A DNA stretch of 64,000 nucleotides from Candidatus Stahliibacteriota bacterium. GTDB taxonomy: Bacteria > Hydrothermota > Tepidihabitantia > B3-TA06. The notes beneath the pieces were generated by a model. It was not told where the DNA came from, did not search any database, and saw nothing but the letters and a program-made list of their open reading frames with translations. The stretch spans positions 65,170 to 129,169 of the forward strand of contig SOJW01000020.1 in the NCBI GenBank assembly GCA_004375895.1, read 5' to 3'. Numbering within the stretch: the first letter of the stretch is position 1; the number at the start of each line of letters is the position of its first letter. This document shows, piece after piece, positions 42,967 through 51,821 of this stretch. Position numbers and translations under genes: made by a program.

Positions 42967-43422
42967 TCAGTCTCCTAACCTGTAGCCCCACATGTGTCCG
43001 CCAAGCCCAGGGCCAGAGTAAGACCACCATTCACCTTCGCAGGTTTCAAGGTCCAGATTGAACTCCATCGAGAAGCCACCCATTTCGATGGGTATTGTGC
43101 CTTCGGAGCTCACCCACGTCCAGGTTCCTTTGCAGTGGGCAAACGTATGCGAAGGTGGTTCAACAGAGATGTAGAAGGATATGATGCCGCCGTGGAAATC
43201 GCCGTAGTTGCCGTCCGAGTCTTCCCACACGCCTTCGAAGGTTCCGTTCAGGACGTCACCTATCCAGTTTTGCCAGGGATAGATAAGGGTGCCGTCCGGG
43301 GCGTAGCAGCTTCCATCGCCATGGCCTTCCCAGATGCCGTCGAGCTCGGCGGCAAGAGGCGTTGCTCCGATCAGAAAGATCACTGCCAAGGCGGTGAGCA
43401 TTAGCTTTTTGGAGTTACTCAT
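42967..43422 (-). CDS. Secreted paralogue 2 of 6
   Basis: 151 residues. Signal peptide (MSNSKKLMLTALAVIFLIGA), then ELDGIWEGHGDGSCY. The most divergent copy: the middle reads VEPPSHTFAHCKGTWTWVSS and the end is GGHMWGYRLGD rather than GTMRG. Cysteines are retained near 38, 105 and 130, so a disulfide is likely. A GC hairpin lies in the gap on each side. Divergence from its neighbours suggests it escaped recent gene conversion. Confidence 0.72.
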   Translation of the reverse strand: MSNSKKLMLTALAVIFLIGATPLAAELDGIWEGHGDGSCYAPDGTLIYPWQNWIGDVLNGTFEGVWEDSDGNYGDFHGGIISFYISVEPPSHTFAHCKGTWTWVSSEGTIPIEMGGFSMEFNLDLETCEGEWWSYSGPGLGGHMWGYRLGD

Positions 43423-43495
43423 TGCTTCTCCTTTTGGTTTAAGGTTTATTAGGGGGACGGGAACCCGCCCCCCCCACAGGTGTTTTGTGTGTTAC

Positions 43496-43945
43496 CTAAT
43501 CTATTTTTCTTCCTCTCATGGTTCCGTGATCGCTGGGTGAGGGCCAGATGGAGGTCCAGGTGCCTTCGCATCTTCCTTCCAGGATGTAGAACGTCATCTC
43601 GAAATCTCCGCCATACAACGGTTCGTGGCTGGGACCTGTGGGGTCGTACCATGTCCATTCGCCTTCAGCGTACGCTAACTCTGGGATGACTGAGAATTCG
43701 ACCGCACCTTTGAATGTGCCGTGGTTGCCGTCAGCATCCCACCATTCGCCGGTGAAGACATCCTGGGAGTTGGGGATCTCGCCTTTCCACTCCTGCCAGG
43801 GGTATATGACCGTACTGAGCCGTGGATAGCAGCAGCCGCGGCCAGTGCCTTCCCAGGTGCCTGCGATCTGGGCGGCAATAGGCGTGGCCCCTGCGAGGAA
43901 GATCACCGCAAGCGCGGCGATGAGGATTTTTTTGGAGTTACTCAT
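43496..43945 (-). CDS. Secreted paralogue 3 of 6
   Basis: 149 residues. Signal peptide MSNSKKILIAALAVIFLAGA, then IAGTWEGTGRGCCYP. Shared core: VIYPWQEWKGEIPNSQDVF, GEWWDADGNHGTFKG, EWTWYDPTGPSHEPLYGGDF. It ends CEGTWTSIWPSPSDHGTMRG. The 3' flank is shared with paralogue 6 (CACAGGTGTTTTGTGTGTTA), a sign of recombination between copies. Confidence 0.75.
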   Translation of the reverse strand: MSNSKKILIAALAVIFLAGATPIAAQIAGTWEGTGRGCCYPRLSTVIYPWQEWKGEIPNSQDVFTGEWWDADGNHGTFKGAVEFSVIPELAYAEGEWTWYDPTGPSHEPLYGGDFEMTFYILEGRCEGTWTSIWPSPSDHGTMRGRKID

Positions 43946-44005
43946 TATGTTCCTCCTTTGAGGTTTAGGTTTTATCAGGGGGCGGAAGGCCGCCCCCTGA
44001 TCTTA

Positions 44006-44476
44006 CTACGGTTCTATCCAGCTACCTCTCATGGTGCCGGAGTATATTCCGCTGGGAAGGTGGGCCTGCCACTCGCCTCTGCACGAACTCCCGTCGCGCC
44101 TGAACGTCATGTTGAAAGTACCCATATGATAAACGCGGGGGGGGTCCACACGCTCATCCCACCAGTACCAGTCTCCCCGGCAGCCGATCTCGGTAGGCGT
44201 TTCCAGAATTGCACGACCCTTGAACGAGCCGTGTTCTTCGCTGGCGTCGTACCAATCGCCGAAGAAGATGTATCCAACCTGATTAGGGTCAGGCTCCAGG
44301 CGACCTTTCCAGGTTTGCCAGGGCTTCATGTACTCTGAAGGGTAGGGTACAGGAAAGGGGCACCAGCCCTCGCCCGTGCCGTCCCAGGTTCCGACAGGCT
44401 GGGCGAAGAGGGGGGTTGCTCCTAGTAAAAGGATTACCGCCAAAGCGGTCAGTAGGAGTTTTTTGGAGTTACTCAT
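44006..44476 (-). CDS. Secreted paralogue 4 of 6
   Basis: 156 residues. Signal peptide MSNSKKLLLTALAVILLLGA, then PVGTWDGTGEGWC. Longer loops than the others (PVPYPSEYMKPWQTWKGRL), and a DWYWWDERVDPP segment in place of WTWYDPTG. It ends SGTMRGSWIEP. Cysteines pair likely between about 38 and 95/129. It may bind a different partner from the other copies. Confidence 0.74.
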   Translation of the reverse strand: MSNSKKLLLTALAVILLLGATPLFAQPVGTWDGTGEGWCPFPVPYPSEYMKPWQTWKGRLEPDPNQVGYIFFGDWYDASEEHGSFKGRAILETPTEIGCRGDWYWWDERVDPPRVYHMGTFNMTFRRDGSSCRGEWQAHLPSGIYSGTMRGSWIEP

Positions 44477-44539
44477 CTTTACTCCTTTCTGGTTTAAGAT
44501 TCATCCCGAGGGGGGACGGGGCCCCCTCGGCGTTAAGGT

Positions 44540-44977
44540 TCAGTGTACCTTCCTGCCTCTCATGGTTCCCGGCAGGCCAGGCGATGGCCAGATGGATGTC
44601 CAGGTGCCTTCGCATATTCCTTCCAGGATGTAGAACGTCATTTCGAAATCGCCTGCAACGATGGACGGGGCGGAAGGATCATCCCAAGTCCAATAACCTT
44701 CGCAGTATGCTTCGGTGATGCTTACCCACTCGATCTCGCCCTTGAAGATGCCGTGGTTGCAGTCCGAGTCCCGCCATTCGCCGTAGAAGACGTCCAGACT
44801 GTTGGGTATCTCGCCTATCCAGTTTTGCCAGGGGTGTATAGGTGGGTGGCAGGGCGGATAAGCTTCGCCCCTACCAGTGCCCTCCCAGACTCCTGCGATC
44901 TGGGCGGCAATAGGCGTGGCCCCTAGTAAAAGGATCACCGCCAAACCGGTTAGCAGGATTTTTTTGGGGGTGCTCAT
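44540..44977 (-). CDS. Secreted paralogue 5 of 6
   Basis: 145 residues. The signal peptide and first mature residues equal those of paralogue 1, including the DNA and ribosome site, over about 110 bases. The middle differs (GEAYPPCHPPIHPWQNWIGE). The end ICEGTWTSIWPSPGLPGTMR equals paralogue 6 at DNA level. The gene therefore looks like a mosaic of two neighbours. Confidence 0.75.
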   Translation of the reverse strand: MSTPKKILLTGLAVILLLGATPIAAQIAGVWEGTGRGEAYPPCHPPIHPWQNWIGEIPNSLDVFYGEWRDSDCNHGIFKGEIEWVSITEAYCEGYWTWDDPSAPSIVAGDFEMTFYILEGICEGTWTSIWPSPGLPGTMRGRKVH

Positions 44978-45051
44978 TTGTTCCTCCTTTGAGGTTTAAG
45001 GTTTATTAGGGGGACGTGAACCCGCCCCCCCACAGGTGTTTTGTGTGTTAC

Positions 45052-45495
45052 CTAATCTATTTTTCTGCCTCTCATGGTTCCCGGCAGGCCAGGCGATGGC
45101 CAGATGGATGTCCAGGTACCGGTACATTCTCTCTCGTAGACGTAGAACTTCATCTCGAAATCGCCGCCGTATACGGGATCGTCTGAACCGGTAGGATCGT
45201 ACCAGGTCCATTCGCCGTTGCAGACAGCAACGTCAGTGCTTATCCAGAGGATCTCGCCCTCGAAGGTGCCGTGGCTGAGGTTAGAGTCCCGCCATTCGCC
45301 GGTGAAGACATCCTGAGTGAGCGGGATCTCTCCTTCCCATTCCTGCCAGGGGTAGATGACAAAGTTGTTTCTGGGGTAGCAGTAGCCGGTACCAGTGCCC
45401 TCCCAGTTGCCGGCCAGCTGAGCGAACGCCGGAGTGGCTCCCAGCAGCAGGATAACTGCCAGGACGGCGAGTATGAGTTTTTTGGAGTTGTGCAT
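45052..45495 (-). CDS. Secreted paralogue 6 of 6, first in the operon
   Basis: 147 residues from the ATG behind AAGGAGGAGAT; an upstream in-frame start lies inside the promoter. Signal peptide MHNSKKLILAVLAVILLLGA, then LAGNWEGTGTGYCY. Core FVIYPWQEWEGEIPLTQDVF and YDPTGSDDPVYGGDFEMKFY. It is next to the only clear promoter of the array, so it should be the most strongly expressed copy. Confidence 0.76.
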   Translation of the reverse strand: MHNSKKLILAVLAVILLLGATPAFAQLAGNWEGTGTGYCYPRNNFVIYPWQEWEGEIPLTQDVFTGEWRDSNLSHGTFEGEILWISTDVAVCNGEWTWYDPTGSDDPVYGGDFEMKFYVYERECTGTWTSIWPSPGLPGTMRGRKID

Positions 45496-45554
45496 ATCTC
45501 CTCCTTGGGTTGAAGGTTTCTGAAAGAAGGACATAAACATTCCTTCTATCCCTA

Positions 45555-45582
45555 ATAATGCACAAAATTTTATGATTGTCAA
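45555..45582 (-). promoter_or_regulatory. Promoter of the six-paralogue array
   Basis: TTGACA (45582-45577), a 16-base spacer, CATTAT (45560-45555). The leader of about 55 bases contains AAGGAGGAG. Confidence 0.65.
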
Positions 45583-45700
45583 GAGCTTTTGGCATAAATC
45601 AAAAAAATGGTATCAATGTCTTAATTGGCTAAGGCAACACCTCGTCCCTCGTAGGTTTTAGATACCGGGGATTACCCTAAGGGTGTTTTAGATTGCTCCA

Positions 45701-48469
45701 TCAATCCCAAGCTTGCTCAGGATAGCCGAACAGCTCGGTAGGAGAGAGTATGCTGCGTCCTTCCACCTCGTCCAGAAGCCTTTGCGCCTGTTCGCGAAGT
45801 GCGGGGTAGGAGGCATCAAGATAGGGCCGCGCAAGCTCAGCCAAGCGCTCCTTGAGGTCTGAGGTCTTCTCCTCGTCCTCTAGTTTCGTATAGACGTTGC
45901 GCAGTGCTCGCAGGAGTGTTGTCTGATAATCCGGTTTGCGTGCTTTGTCCAACTCAATCTCAAGGGGTTCAAGTGCCGCCTCACCTATCTGGGCTAAAGC
46001 GGCCATCGCCGCGGCGCGGACCGTAAAGTAGGGATCCGAAAGATCATCTATCAAGACAGGTACGGCCCTTTCGTCCTTTATCTTTGAGAAAGCCTCGGCC
46101 ACCAGAATCCTCATGCGTTCCTTATGATGATCGGCGTAGGGGACTATCGCAGGAACCGCCTGATTTGCCTTTAACTTCCCAAGCGCAGAGACCAGTGAGC
46201 CTGCCAGGGAGTCGTTGCGTTTGTCCTCAAGCTTTTTGATTAATGTGTCTGCTGCTCCCTCGATCTCGAGCTGCCCAAGAAGATAGATCGAGTTGCGAAC
46301 GATGGTGTCGTTGTCTGCTTCAAGACCTTGATAGAGATAGTAGGCGGCGGTGTCCTTGAACTCCTTGAAGTGCTCCTCGATGGCACGAAGGGTCAGCCCG
46401 CTGTAGGTGCAGAACTCGTAGTTGAAGATATATGAGACCGCCTGCTCTGCGTAATCCTCTTTCAGCATCCTTCTGGCCGTTCGCACCTTGGCGATGTCGC
46501 CGCGCACCTCCCACAAGGACGCGTAGTGGAACAAGCGCGCCATCTTGGCAGAATCCGACTCTATAGTATCCAGCTCAGGGAAGGTAGTAACCGTATCCTG
46601 CCAGGGTTCCTTGCGAGGCTCCACAGCCTCCACGTCCATACCCAGGGCGAAGGTGCCTGAGGTCCAGACGTGGTTGTTCTCACCTTTATCCTCTTCAGCA
46701 TAACGATCCGAGCCTTGAAGGTCGATAAACATACCGACCCCTCCTGTTCCTCTTGCCCAGTTTGCCCCGCCCTGGGAAAGACCTTCCCTCGAGCAGTAGT
46801 CGTCGTTACCCCTTGTGTCCACGAATATCCCTACCGAGTTGGTCAGGCCGATCCCCTGACCTCCTGACGCGTAATACACATCGTCGCCGTCGGCATCAAG
46901 AAGCCACCCAACCGCCCAGTCGTAGCCTTCGCCCTGGGAAGGCCCGTACCGGGAGAAGTAGTGGTCGTCGCCCTCAAGATCGAGCAGCGCCCCTACCGAG
47001 AGGTGTATACCCGCACCTTGAGAGTACTGGGCCGCGGTGTAGAGATCGTTGCCCTGTTCATCCAGAAGCATGCCCAGAGCGAACCAGTAGGAGGTGGCCT
47101 GCGCGTATATCTCTGAGATGTACTTGTCGTTGCCCTGCCGGTCGTATAGGAATCCGATACCGCCCGAGGCAATATCGCGCCAGCCGAACCCGAACCCCTG
47201 GGCGAACGAGCGGTACTGGTCAGGTGTTAAGGGATGATGTATGTGCACCCCGCCCGCGTAGTACAGATCATCGCCTTCGTAGTCGGCAATTAACCCGTAT
47301 CCCCACGGGCCGCCCATGCCCTGGGCCCAGTCCCAGGCCCGGTAGGTGTCGTCGCCTTCACGATCTACCAACACACCTGATCCGAAGTTGCCCGCGCCCT
47401 GGGTGAAGAATCCGGCCCTGTAAGAATCCTCTCCGTCCTCGTCGATCAGCATGCCGATCCCATACAGACCCGCACCATGTGAGATATGGAACGCGGTGTA
47501 GGAGTCGGCACCCTCCATATCCCAGAGAAGTGCTGCACCGAAGAGCGCCGCACCCTGGTTTACCAGCTTGGTACGGTTGCGGTAGACGTCGTCTCCTGCA
47601 AGATCGAGCACGAAGCTGACCGCGGTCCACAGCTCGCCAACCGCACCTGCGGCTCGTCCTTCGTAGACATCGTTGCCGCCCAGATCGATGATCACCGCGA
47701 AATCACCGGTATAGGTGTTATGCCACGGCCCGCCGATAACGCATTTCTGGCCATCGGGGAGAGCGTAGACCGCGTAGACCACTCCTTCAACGCCCTCCAC
47801 CTGCACCTGAGGAGGGTTCTCCTGCTTGAGAAGCTCCTCTGCAAGTGGAATCAGCTCCTCGAGCCCTTGTGCAAGTATGGCTCCTGCGGCGTGAAGCTCG
47901 ACCATATCAGTTTCGGCGGCCAGGCGTAGGATGTCGAGTTTACTCAGCGCATAGCTTGTGTCCCTTTCTAAACCGAACTCTGCGTGCAACGCACCGAGGT
48001 AACCGTCCTCAAGCGAGTCCGCCTCATCAGACCACAAGGCAGGTGCGGTGTAGATCAGGCTGTCTCTCTGATCCGGGGTCAGCCCTTTGAACGCCTTATC
48101 CAGATGCTGGCTGGTCAATTCGAACACCTCTTTAACCGCATCCTCGATATCTGCAGCTTTTATCTTCTCCGATCTGAACCTCTTTCCGGTAAGCTCCAGA
48201 CATGTAAACCTCAGGTAGTCGGAAGGCCGGTAGAGCTCACGTATCTCCTTACCTGACAAAAGCACGTAGTCCGGCACGTCCAGCGGGTTGTTCATAAGGT
48301 CGTTGACGATTTCGAGCCTGAAGGAGTCTTCGCGCCAGAGCTTATCGTAGCCCAGATCTGAAACCTCAAGATTCATAAGCTGGAGCCCTTCAAGTATGTG
48401 ATCGTACTCTACCTGCCAGAGGCTATCTATGGGTGCAGTAATGATCGCGAAAACCACTACCAGAGACAT
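45701..48469 (-). CDS. Exported protein with about 12 GxDxY repeats and a HEAT-repeat domain
   Basis: 922 residues. An N-terminal hydrophobic stretch (residues 1-12) may be a signal. From about 260 to 606 come about a dozen units of roughly 30 residues, each with G(D/N)DxY (LAGDDVY, EGDDTY, QGNDKY, EGDDHY, DGDDVY) followed by a QG.G or GxGxL segment. The regular D/N and Gly spacing suggests a stacked beta solenoid, perhaps with metal. From about 700 to 905 are HEAT repeats (AVPVLIDDLSDPYFTVRAAA). It probably serves as a large surface or periplasmic scaffold. GGAGG precedes the ATG. Confidence 0.72.
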   Translation of the reverse strand: MSLVVVFAIITAPIDSLWQVEYDHILEGLQLMNLEVSDLGYDKLWREDSFRLEIVNDLMNNPLDVPDYVLLSGKEIRELYRPSDYLRFTCLELTGKRFRSEKIKAADIEDAVKEVFELTSQHLDKAFKGLTPDQRDSLIYTAPALWSDEADSLEDGYLGALHAEFGLERDTSYALSKLDILRLAAETDMVELHAAGAILAQGLEELIPLAEELLKQENPPQVQVEGVEGVVYAVYALPDGQKCVIGGPWHNTYTGDFAVIIDLGGNDVYEGRAAGAVGELWTAVSFVLDLAGDDVYRNRTKLVNQGAALFGAALLWDMEGADSYTAFHISHGAGLYGIGMLIDEDGEDSYRAGFFTQGAGNFGSGVLVDREGDDTYRAWDWAQGMGGPWGYGLIADYEGDDLYYAGGVHIHHPLTPDQYRSFAQGFGFGWRDIASGGIGFLYDRQGNDKYISEIYAQATSYWFALGMLLDEQGNDLYTAAQYSQGAGIHLSVGALLDLEGDDHYFSRYGPSQGEGYDWAVGWLLDADGDDVYYASGGQGIGLTNSVGIFVDTRGNDDYCSREGLSQGGANWARGTGGVGMFIDLQGSDRYAEEDKGENNHVWTSGTFALGMDVEAVEPRKEPWQDTVTTFPELDTIESDSAKMARLFHYASLWEVRGDIAKVRTARRMLKEDYAEQAVSYIFNYEFCTYSGLTLRAIEEHFKEFKDTAAYYLYQGLEADNDTIVRNSIYLLGQLEIEGAADTLIKKLEDKRNDSLAGSLVSALGKLKANQAVPAIVPYADHHKERMRILVAEAFSKIKDERAVPVLIDDLSDPYFTVRAAAMAALAQIGEAALEPLEIELDKARKPDYQTTLLRALRNVYTKLEDEEKTSDLKERLAELARPYLDASYPALREQAQRLLDEVEGRSILSPTELFGYPEQAWD

Positions 48470-48485
48470 CTATCCTCCTCTTTTT

Positions 48486-48518
48486 AAAAAGTTGAGGGCC
48501 GCGTCCAAAGCGGCCCTC
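48486..48518 (-). terminator. Terminator after the DUF1015 gene
   Basis: On the minus strand GAGGGCCGC-TTTGGAC-GCGGCCCTC is followed by AACTTTTT. The next gene (the GxDxY protein) starts 17 bases on and has no other visible promoter, so some read-through is likely. Confidence 0.75.
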
Positions 48519-48548
48519 TGAATTCTTTTTAGTTACGTCCAGACACGG

Positions 48549-49838
48549 CTATTCAGGCAGGACCTCGCCAGGGGCCACGTCGAACGCCACCAGACCTGAA
48601 ACGAGCTTCGGGTAGAAGTCGGTGGACTTCTGAGGCATCCTGGCTCCGGCCGCCGAGACCGCTTCAACCTGCTCGACTTTTGTCGGGTTCATGAGGAAGC
48701 ATATCTCAAACTCGCCGGAATCCACATTCTCGAACGCTTTATCAACGTATCGCTCGTAGCGGATGTATGACTCGATCTCTTCCTTGCTGATACCCAGAAT
48801 CCTCTCGATCACCAGGTTGTGCAGCACAGATACGTCGAGCGCCTTGATCTGGGGCTGATCTGCGGGCATTACCTCGTCCATCACGGCATCGTCCTTGAGC
48901 AGCAGAAGCCAGGAACCGTCCTTACGATAGAGGCCAAACGCATGCTTATCCGCGTTCTCCTTGACCTTGACCGCAAGTTCTTCCTTGGCAACCGGCGTGA
49001 TCTCGAAATACTCTGCCATCTCCGCTTTGGCGGTATCGAAGTCGGTTTTCAGTTTTATCACGTAGCGGTGGGTAGGAAGCACCAGCAGTCCTGGATCGAA
49101 CAGATTAACGAGCGTGACCATGCGGTGGTTGAACGCAGTTTGATCGGGGACGTCAGGGTGATCCTTTGTAAGATGCTCCTTGAGTGCAAGCGCGGTCTCG
49201 TAGCGGTGGTGACCGTCGGCGATCATTACCGGTTTGGGAGCTAAAACCTCCTGAACCTTGCCGATCACCTCAGGATCAGAAACCCGCCAAACCCTGTGGA
49301 TACAGTCATAATCGTCCGTCGCCTCCATCAGGGGCTTTTGGGCCATCGCGGCCTCAAAGAGCTGCTCGATCCTGCGGTCGGAATCAGCGTAGAGCATGAA
49401 CACCTGCTCGTAGTTCTTATGTGTCTTTGAAAAGAGCTTGAAGCGATCCTGTTTCGGCCCCTTCAGGGTGCGCTCGTGCGGCAGAATCACCCTGTCCTCG
49501 TAAGGGTGAAGCTTGAGTGCGGTGATGAATCCGGTGCGGGTGATCGGGTCGGGATTACCCTCAATCCTATAAGTCTGGGTGTATGGGTAGAGTGCGGATT
49601 CGGCATCCTTGATGATGAGACCCTCTTCCATCCACTTGTTGAAGAAATCCGCCGATTCCTGGTAGCGGTCTTCTTCGCGGCCAAAGATAAGTCGCACGTA
49701 GTTTTGAGGGTGGCGATCGTAGTAGGCTGCCTGCAACTCTGTATTGATCTTATCGTAGGGCTGGGTGATGACACGAGAGAGATCAGCTATCTCTTCCGGG
49801 TTGTAGCGAAGCCCTCTGAACGGTCGTATGGTTGCCAC
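48549..49838 (-). CDS. DUF1015 protein in a serine operon
   Basis: 429 residues, full length for DUF1015. Conserved text includes FRGLRYNPEEI at the start, VILPHERTLKGPKQDR, and the motif IADGHHRYETALALKEH near 219. The DGHHR motif resembles that of ParB/SerK-type enzymes; SerK is an archaeal serine kinase. The gene starts directly after the serA stop and is third in an operon with an aminotransferase and serA. No phosphoserine phosphatase (SerB) is in the window. A role in serine or phosphoserine conversion is an inference from context. Confidence 0.8.
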   Translation of the reverse strand: MATIRPFRGLRYNPEEIADLSRVITQPYDKINTELQAAYYDRHPQNYVRLIFGREEDRYQESADFFNKWMEEGLIIKDAESALYPYTQTYRIEGNPDPITRTGFITALKLHPYEDRVILPHERTLKGPKQDRFKLFSKTHKNYEQVFMLYADSDRRIEQLFEAAMAQKPLMEATDDYDCIHRVWRVSDPEVIGKVQEVLAPKPVMIADGHHRYETALALKEHLTKDHPDVPDQTAFNHRMVTLVNLFDPGLLVLPTHRYVIKLKTDFDTAKAEMAEYFEITPVAKEELAVKVKENADKHAFGLYRKDGSWLLLLKDDAVMDEVMPADQPQIKALDVSVLHNLVIERILGISKEEIESYIRYERYVDKAFENVDSGEFEICFLMNPTKVEQVEAVSAAGARMPQKSTDFYPKLVSGLVAFDVAPGEVLPE

Positions 49839-50738
49839 TTATGACCCCTTGAGCGCCTCGATTACCTTTTCTGCGACCTGCACGCCTGCGCGCTGCTGTC
49901 CTTCTGCGGCCTGCGCACCCACGTGCGGGGTGAGCACCACGTTATCCAGACTAAACAGCTTGTGCTCGGTTACAGGTTCGCTCTCGTAGACGTCTACGGC
50001 GGCCGCTCTGAGCTTGCCTGAGGTGAGCGCTTCATACAGCGCCTCCTCATCAACCACACCGCCGCGGGCAGCGTTGACAAGGATCGCTCCGTCCTTCATC
50101 TTCGCAAACGCATCGGTGCTTATGAGGTAATGGGTGCTGTCGTTATGGGGCAGGTGAAGGGAAAGGAAATCAGCCTCGGCCAGGACCTCGTCCATCTCCT
50201 TGTAGGTGCCGAACTCGGATTCGGAGACTACGGCGTCGAAGAAGAAGACACTCATGCCCATGGCCTGGGCACGCTTTGCAAGCTCGGAGCCGATGCGGCC
50301 CATGCCGATGATTCCCAGGGTCTTGCCGTAAAGCTCAATTCCCTTGAACTTCTTCTTGTCCCAGCGGCCTTGCTTCAGGCTCACCGTGCCCTGTGCGATA
50401 TGCCGGGCCGCGGAAAGCATCATACCCAGAGCAAGCTCAGCTACCGAGATGGATGTCGCTGCCGGGGTGTTGTAGACAGCAATGCCGCGCTCCTTGGCCG
50501 CCTCGCGGTCAACGTTATCCAGTCCCACGCCGGCGCGGCCGATCACCTTCAAATTATCCGCTGCCTCGATGATCTCACGGCGCACCTTGGTTGCCGAACG
50601 AACGATGAGGGCGTCGTAGTCTTTGATCTGAGCTTTCAAATCCTCCGGTTCGAGATGATCCACCACCACCTCGAATCCTGCGTCCTTCAGCTTCTGGACG
50701 CCCTGGGGGGCGATGGCGTCGTTTACTAAAACCTTCAT
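49839..50738 (-). CDS. serA: D-3-phosphoglycerate dehydrogenase, short form
   Basis: 299 residues, lacking the C-terminal regulatory ACT domains. NAD site GIIGMGRIGSELAKRAQAMG (143-162), upstream GRAGVGLDNVDREAA, and the catalytic His in LTPHVGAQAAEGQQRAG near 279. It oxidises 3-phosphoglycerate to start serine synthesis. Without the ACT domains the enzyme is probably not inhibited by serine, so control may fall on the operon leader. It is nine bases after the aminotransferase stop. Confidence 0.92.
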   Translation of the reverse strand: MKVLVNDAIAPQGVQKLKDAGFEVVVDHLEPEDLKAQIKDYDALIVRSATKVRREIIEAADNLKVIGRAGVGLDNVDREAAKERGIAVYNTPAATSISVAELALGMMLSAARHIAQGTVSLKQGRWDKKKFKGIELYGKTLGIIGMGRIGSELAKRAQAMGMSVFFFDAVVSESEFGTYKEMDEVLAEADFLSLHLPHNDSTHYLISTDAFAKMKDGAILVNAARGGVVDEEALYEALTSGKLRAAAVDVYESEPVTEHKLFSLDNVVLTPHVGAQAAEGQQRAGVQVAEKVIEALKGS

Positions 50739-50747
50739 TACATCCTC

Positions 50748-51818
50748 CTAGTGGCCGAGGATCTCGTCGATCGTGGCCAATAGCTCGTCAATGTCTTTCA
50801 TCTGAAGATCGCCCATATGAGCGATGCGGAAAGTCTTCTCCTTGAGCTTTTTACCGTAGCCGTTGGCCAGGGCCATGCCGCGCTCAGCCAATGCCTTGTT
50901 CAAATCGGCCACACTTATGCCCTTGGTGTTGGCGATAACGGTCACGGTCTCGGACTCATAGCCTTGCTCAGGGAAAAGATCAAAGTGCTCCTTTGCCCAG
51001 GAGCGCGTGCGCTCGGCCATATCCGAGTGACGTTTGTAGCGGTTCTCCATACCCTCGGCAAGCATCCTATCGAGCTGGAAGTCGAGTGCGTTGTAGAGGG
51101 CAAGGTTCGGCGTAGACGGGGTTTGACCTCCTCGCTCGTCTATGTACTTCTTCATCTGCAGGAAGTCGGTGTAGAAACCGCGGTGCTCGATGGTCTTGGC
51201 ACGCTCAAGGAACCTGTCGGAGACGGTGCAGAAGGAAAGGCCGGGTGGAAGTGCCACACATTTCTGGGTAGAGGTCAAAACCACGTCGTATTTGTCAACG
51301 TTGATCCTGGCACCGGTGAGTGAGGAGACGGCGTCTACCAGGATCAAAACGTCCGGATAGCGCTCACGCACCATCTCCGCGATGGCGTCGGTTGGGTTCA
51401 TCACGCCGGTAGAGGTCTCGTTGTGGGTCAGGCACAGCACGTCGTATTTGCCGGTTGCCAGTTCGGCGTCCACCATCTCCGGCGTTATCGCCTTGCCCCA
51501 TTCGACTTCAATAGCACCACATGGCAAGCCGTTGGCCTTGGCCATCTTGTGCCAGCGCTCGGAAAAAGCCCCGCAGATGGTGTTGAGGACACCTTTCTTC
51601 ACGCTGTTGCGTATGGATGCCTCCATGATCAAGGAACCCGAAGCGGTCCATACGATCACCTGCTGGTCGGTGTCAAGGACTTTCTTCAGCTTGTTGATTA
51701 CCGATGTTCCCAGTTCGGATGCCTCCTTCATGCGGTGCCCGATCATGGGCTTGGTCTGAGCCGCCAGTACCTCAGGCAGGACCTCGGTGGGTCCTGGGAT
51801 GAAAAGTTTTTTATGCAT
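50748..51818 (-). CDS. Class V aminotransferase (serine-pyruvate / phosphoserine type)
   Basis: 356 residues from ATG 51818 behind GAGGAGGTAGTG. PLP-enzyme signatures: KKLFIPGPTEVLPEVLAAQ, the strand VLILVDAVSSLTG, and the PLP lysine in VVLTSTQKCVALPPG. In this operon it most likely makes phosphoserine from phosphohydroxypyruvate, as do class V enzymes paired with SerA in other bacteria and archaea. Alanine-glyoxylate or serine-glyoxylate activity is the alternative. Confidence 0.88.
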   Translation of the reverse strand: MHKKLFIPGPTEVLPEVLAAQTKPMIGHRMKEASELGTSVINKLKKVLDTDQQVIVWTASGSLIMEASIRNSVKKGVLNTICGAFSERWHKMAKANGLPCGAIEVEWGKAITPEMVDAELATGKYDVLCLTHNETSTGVMNPTDAIAEMVRERYPDVLILVDAVSSLTGARINVDKYDVVLTSTQKCVALPPGLSFCTVSDRFLERAKTIEHRGFYTDFLQMKKYIDERGGQTPSTPNLALYNALDFQLDRMLAEGMENRYKRHSDMAERTRSWAKEHFDLFPEQGYESETVTVIANTKGISVADLNKALAERGMALANGYGKKLKEKTFRIAHMGDLQMKDIDELLATIDEILGH

Positions 51819-51821
51819 CAC

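Noticed and set aside
46320-47929. Several long frames opposite the GxDxY/HEAT gene
   Set aside because: They mirror the repetitive coding sequence and show biased, low-complexity text rich in Arg, Pro and Ser.
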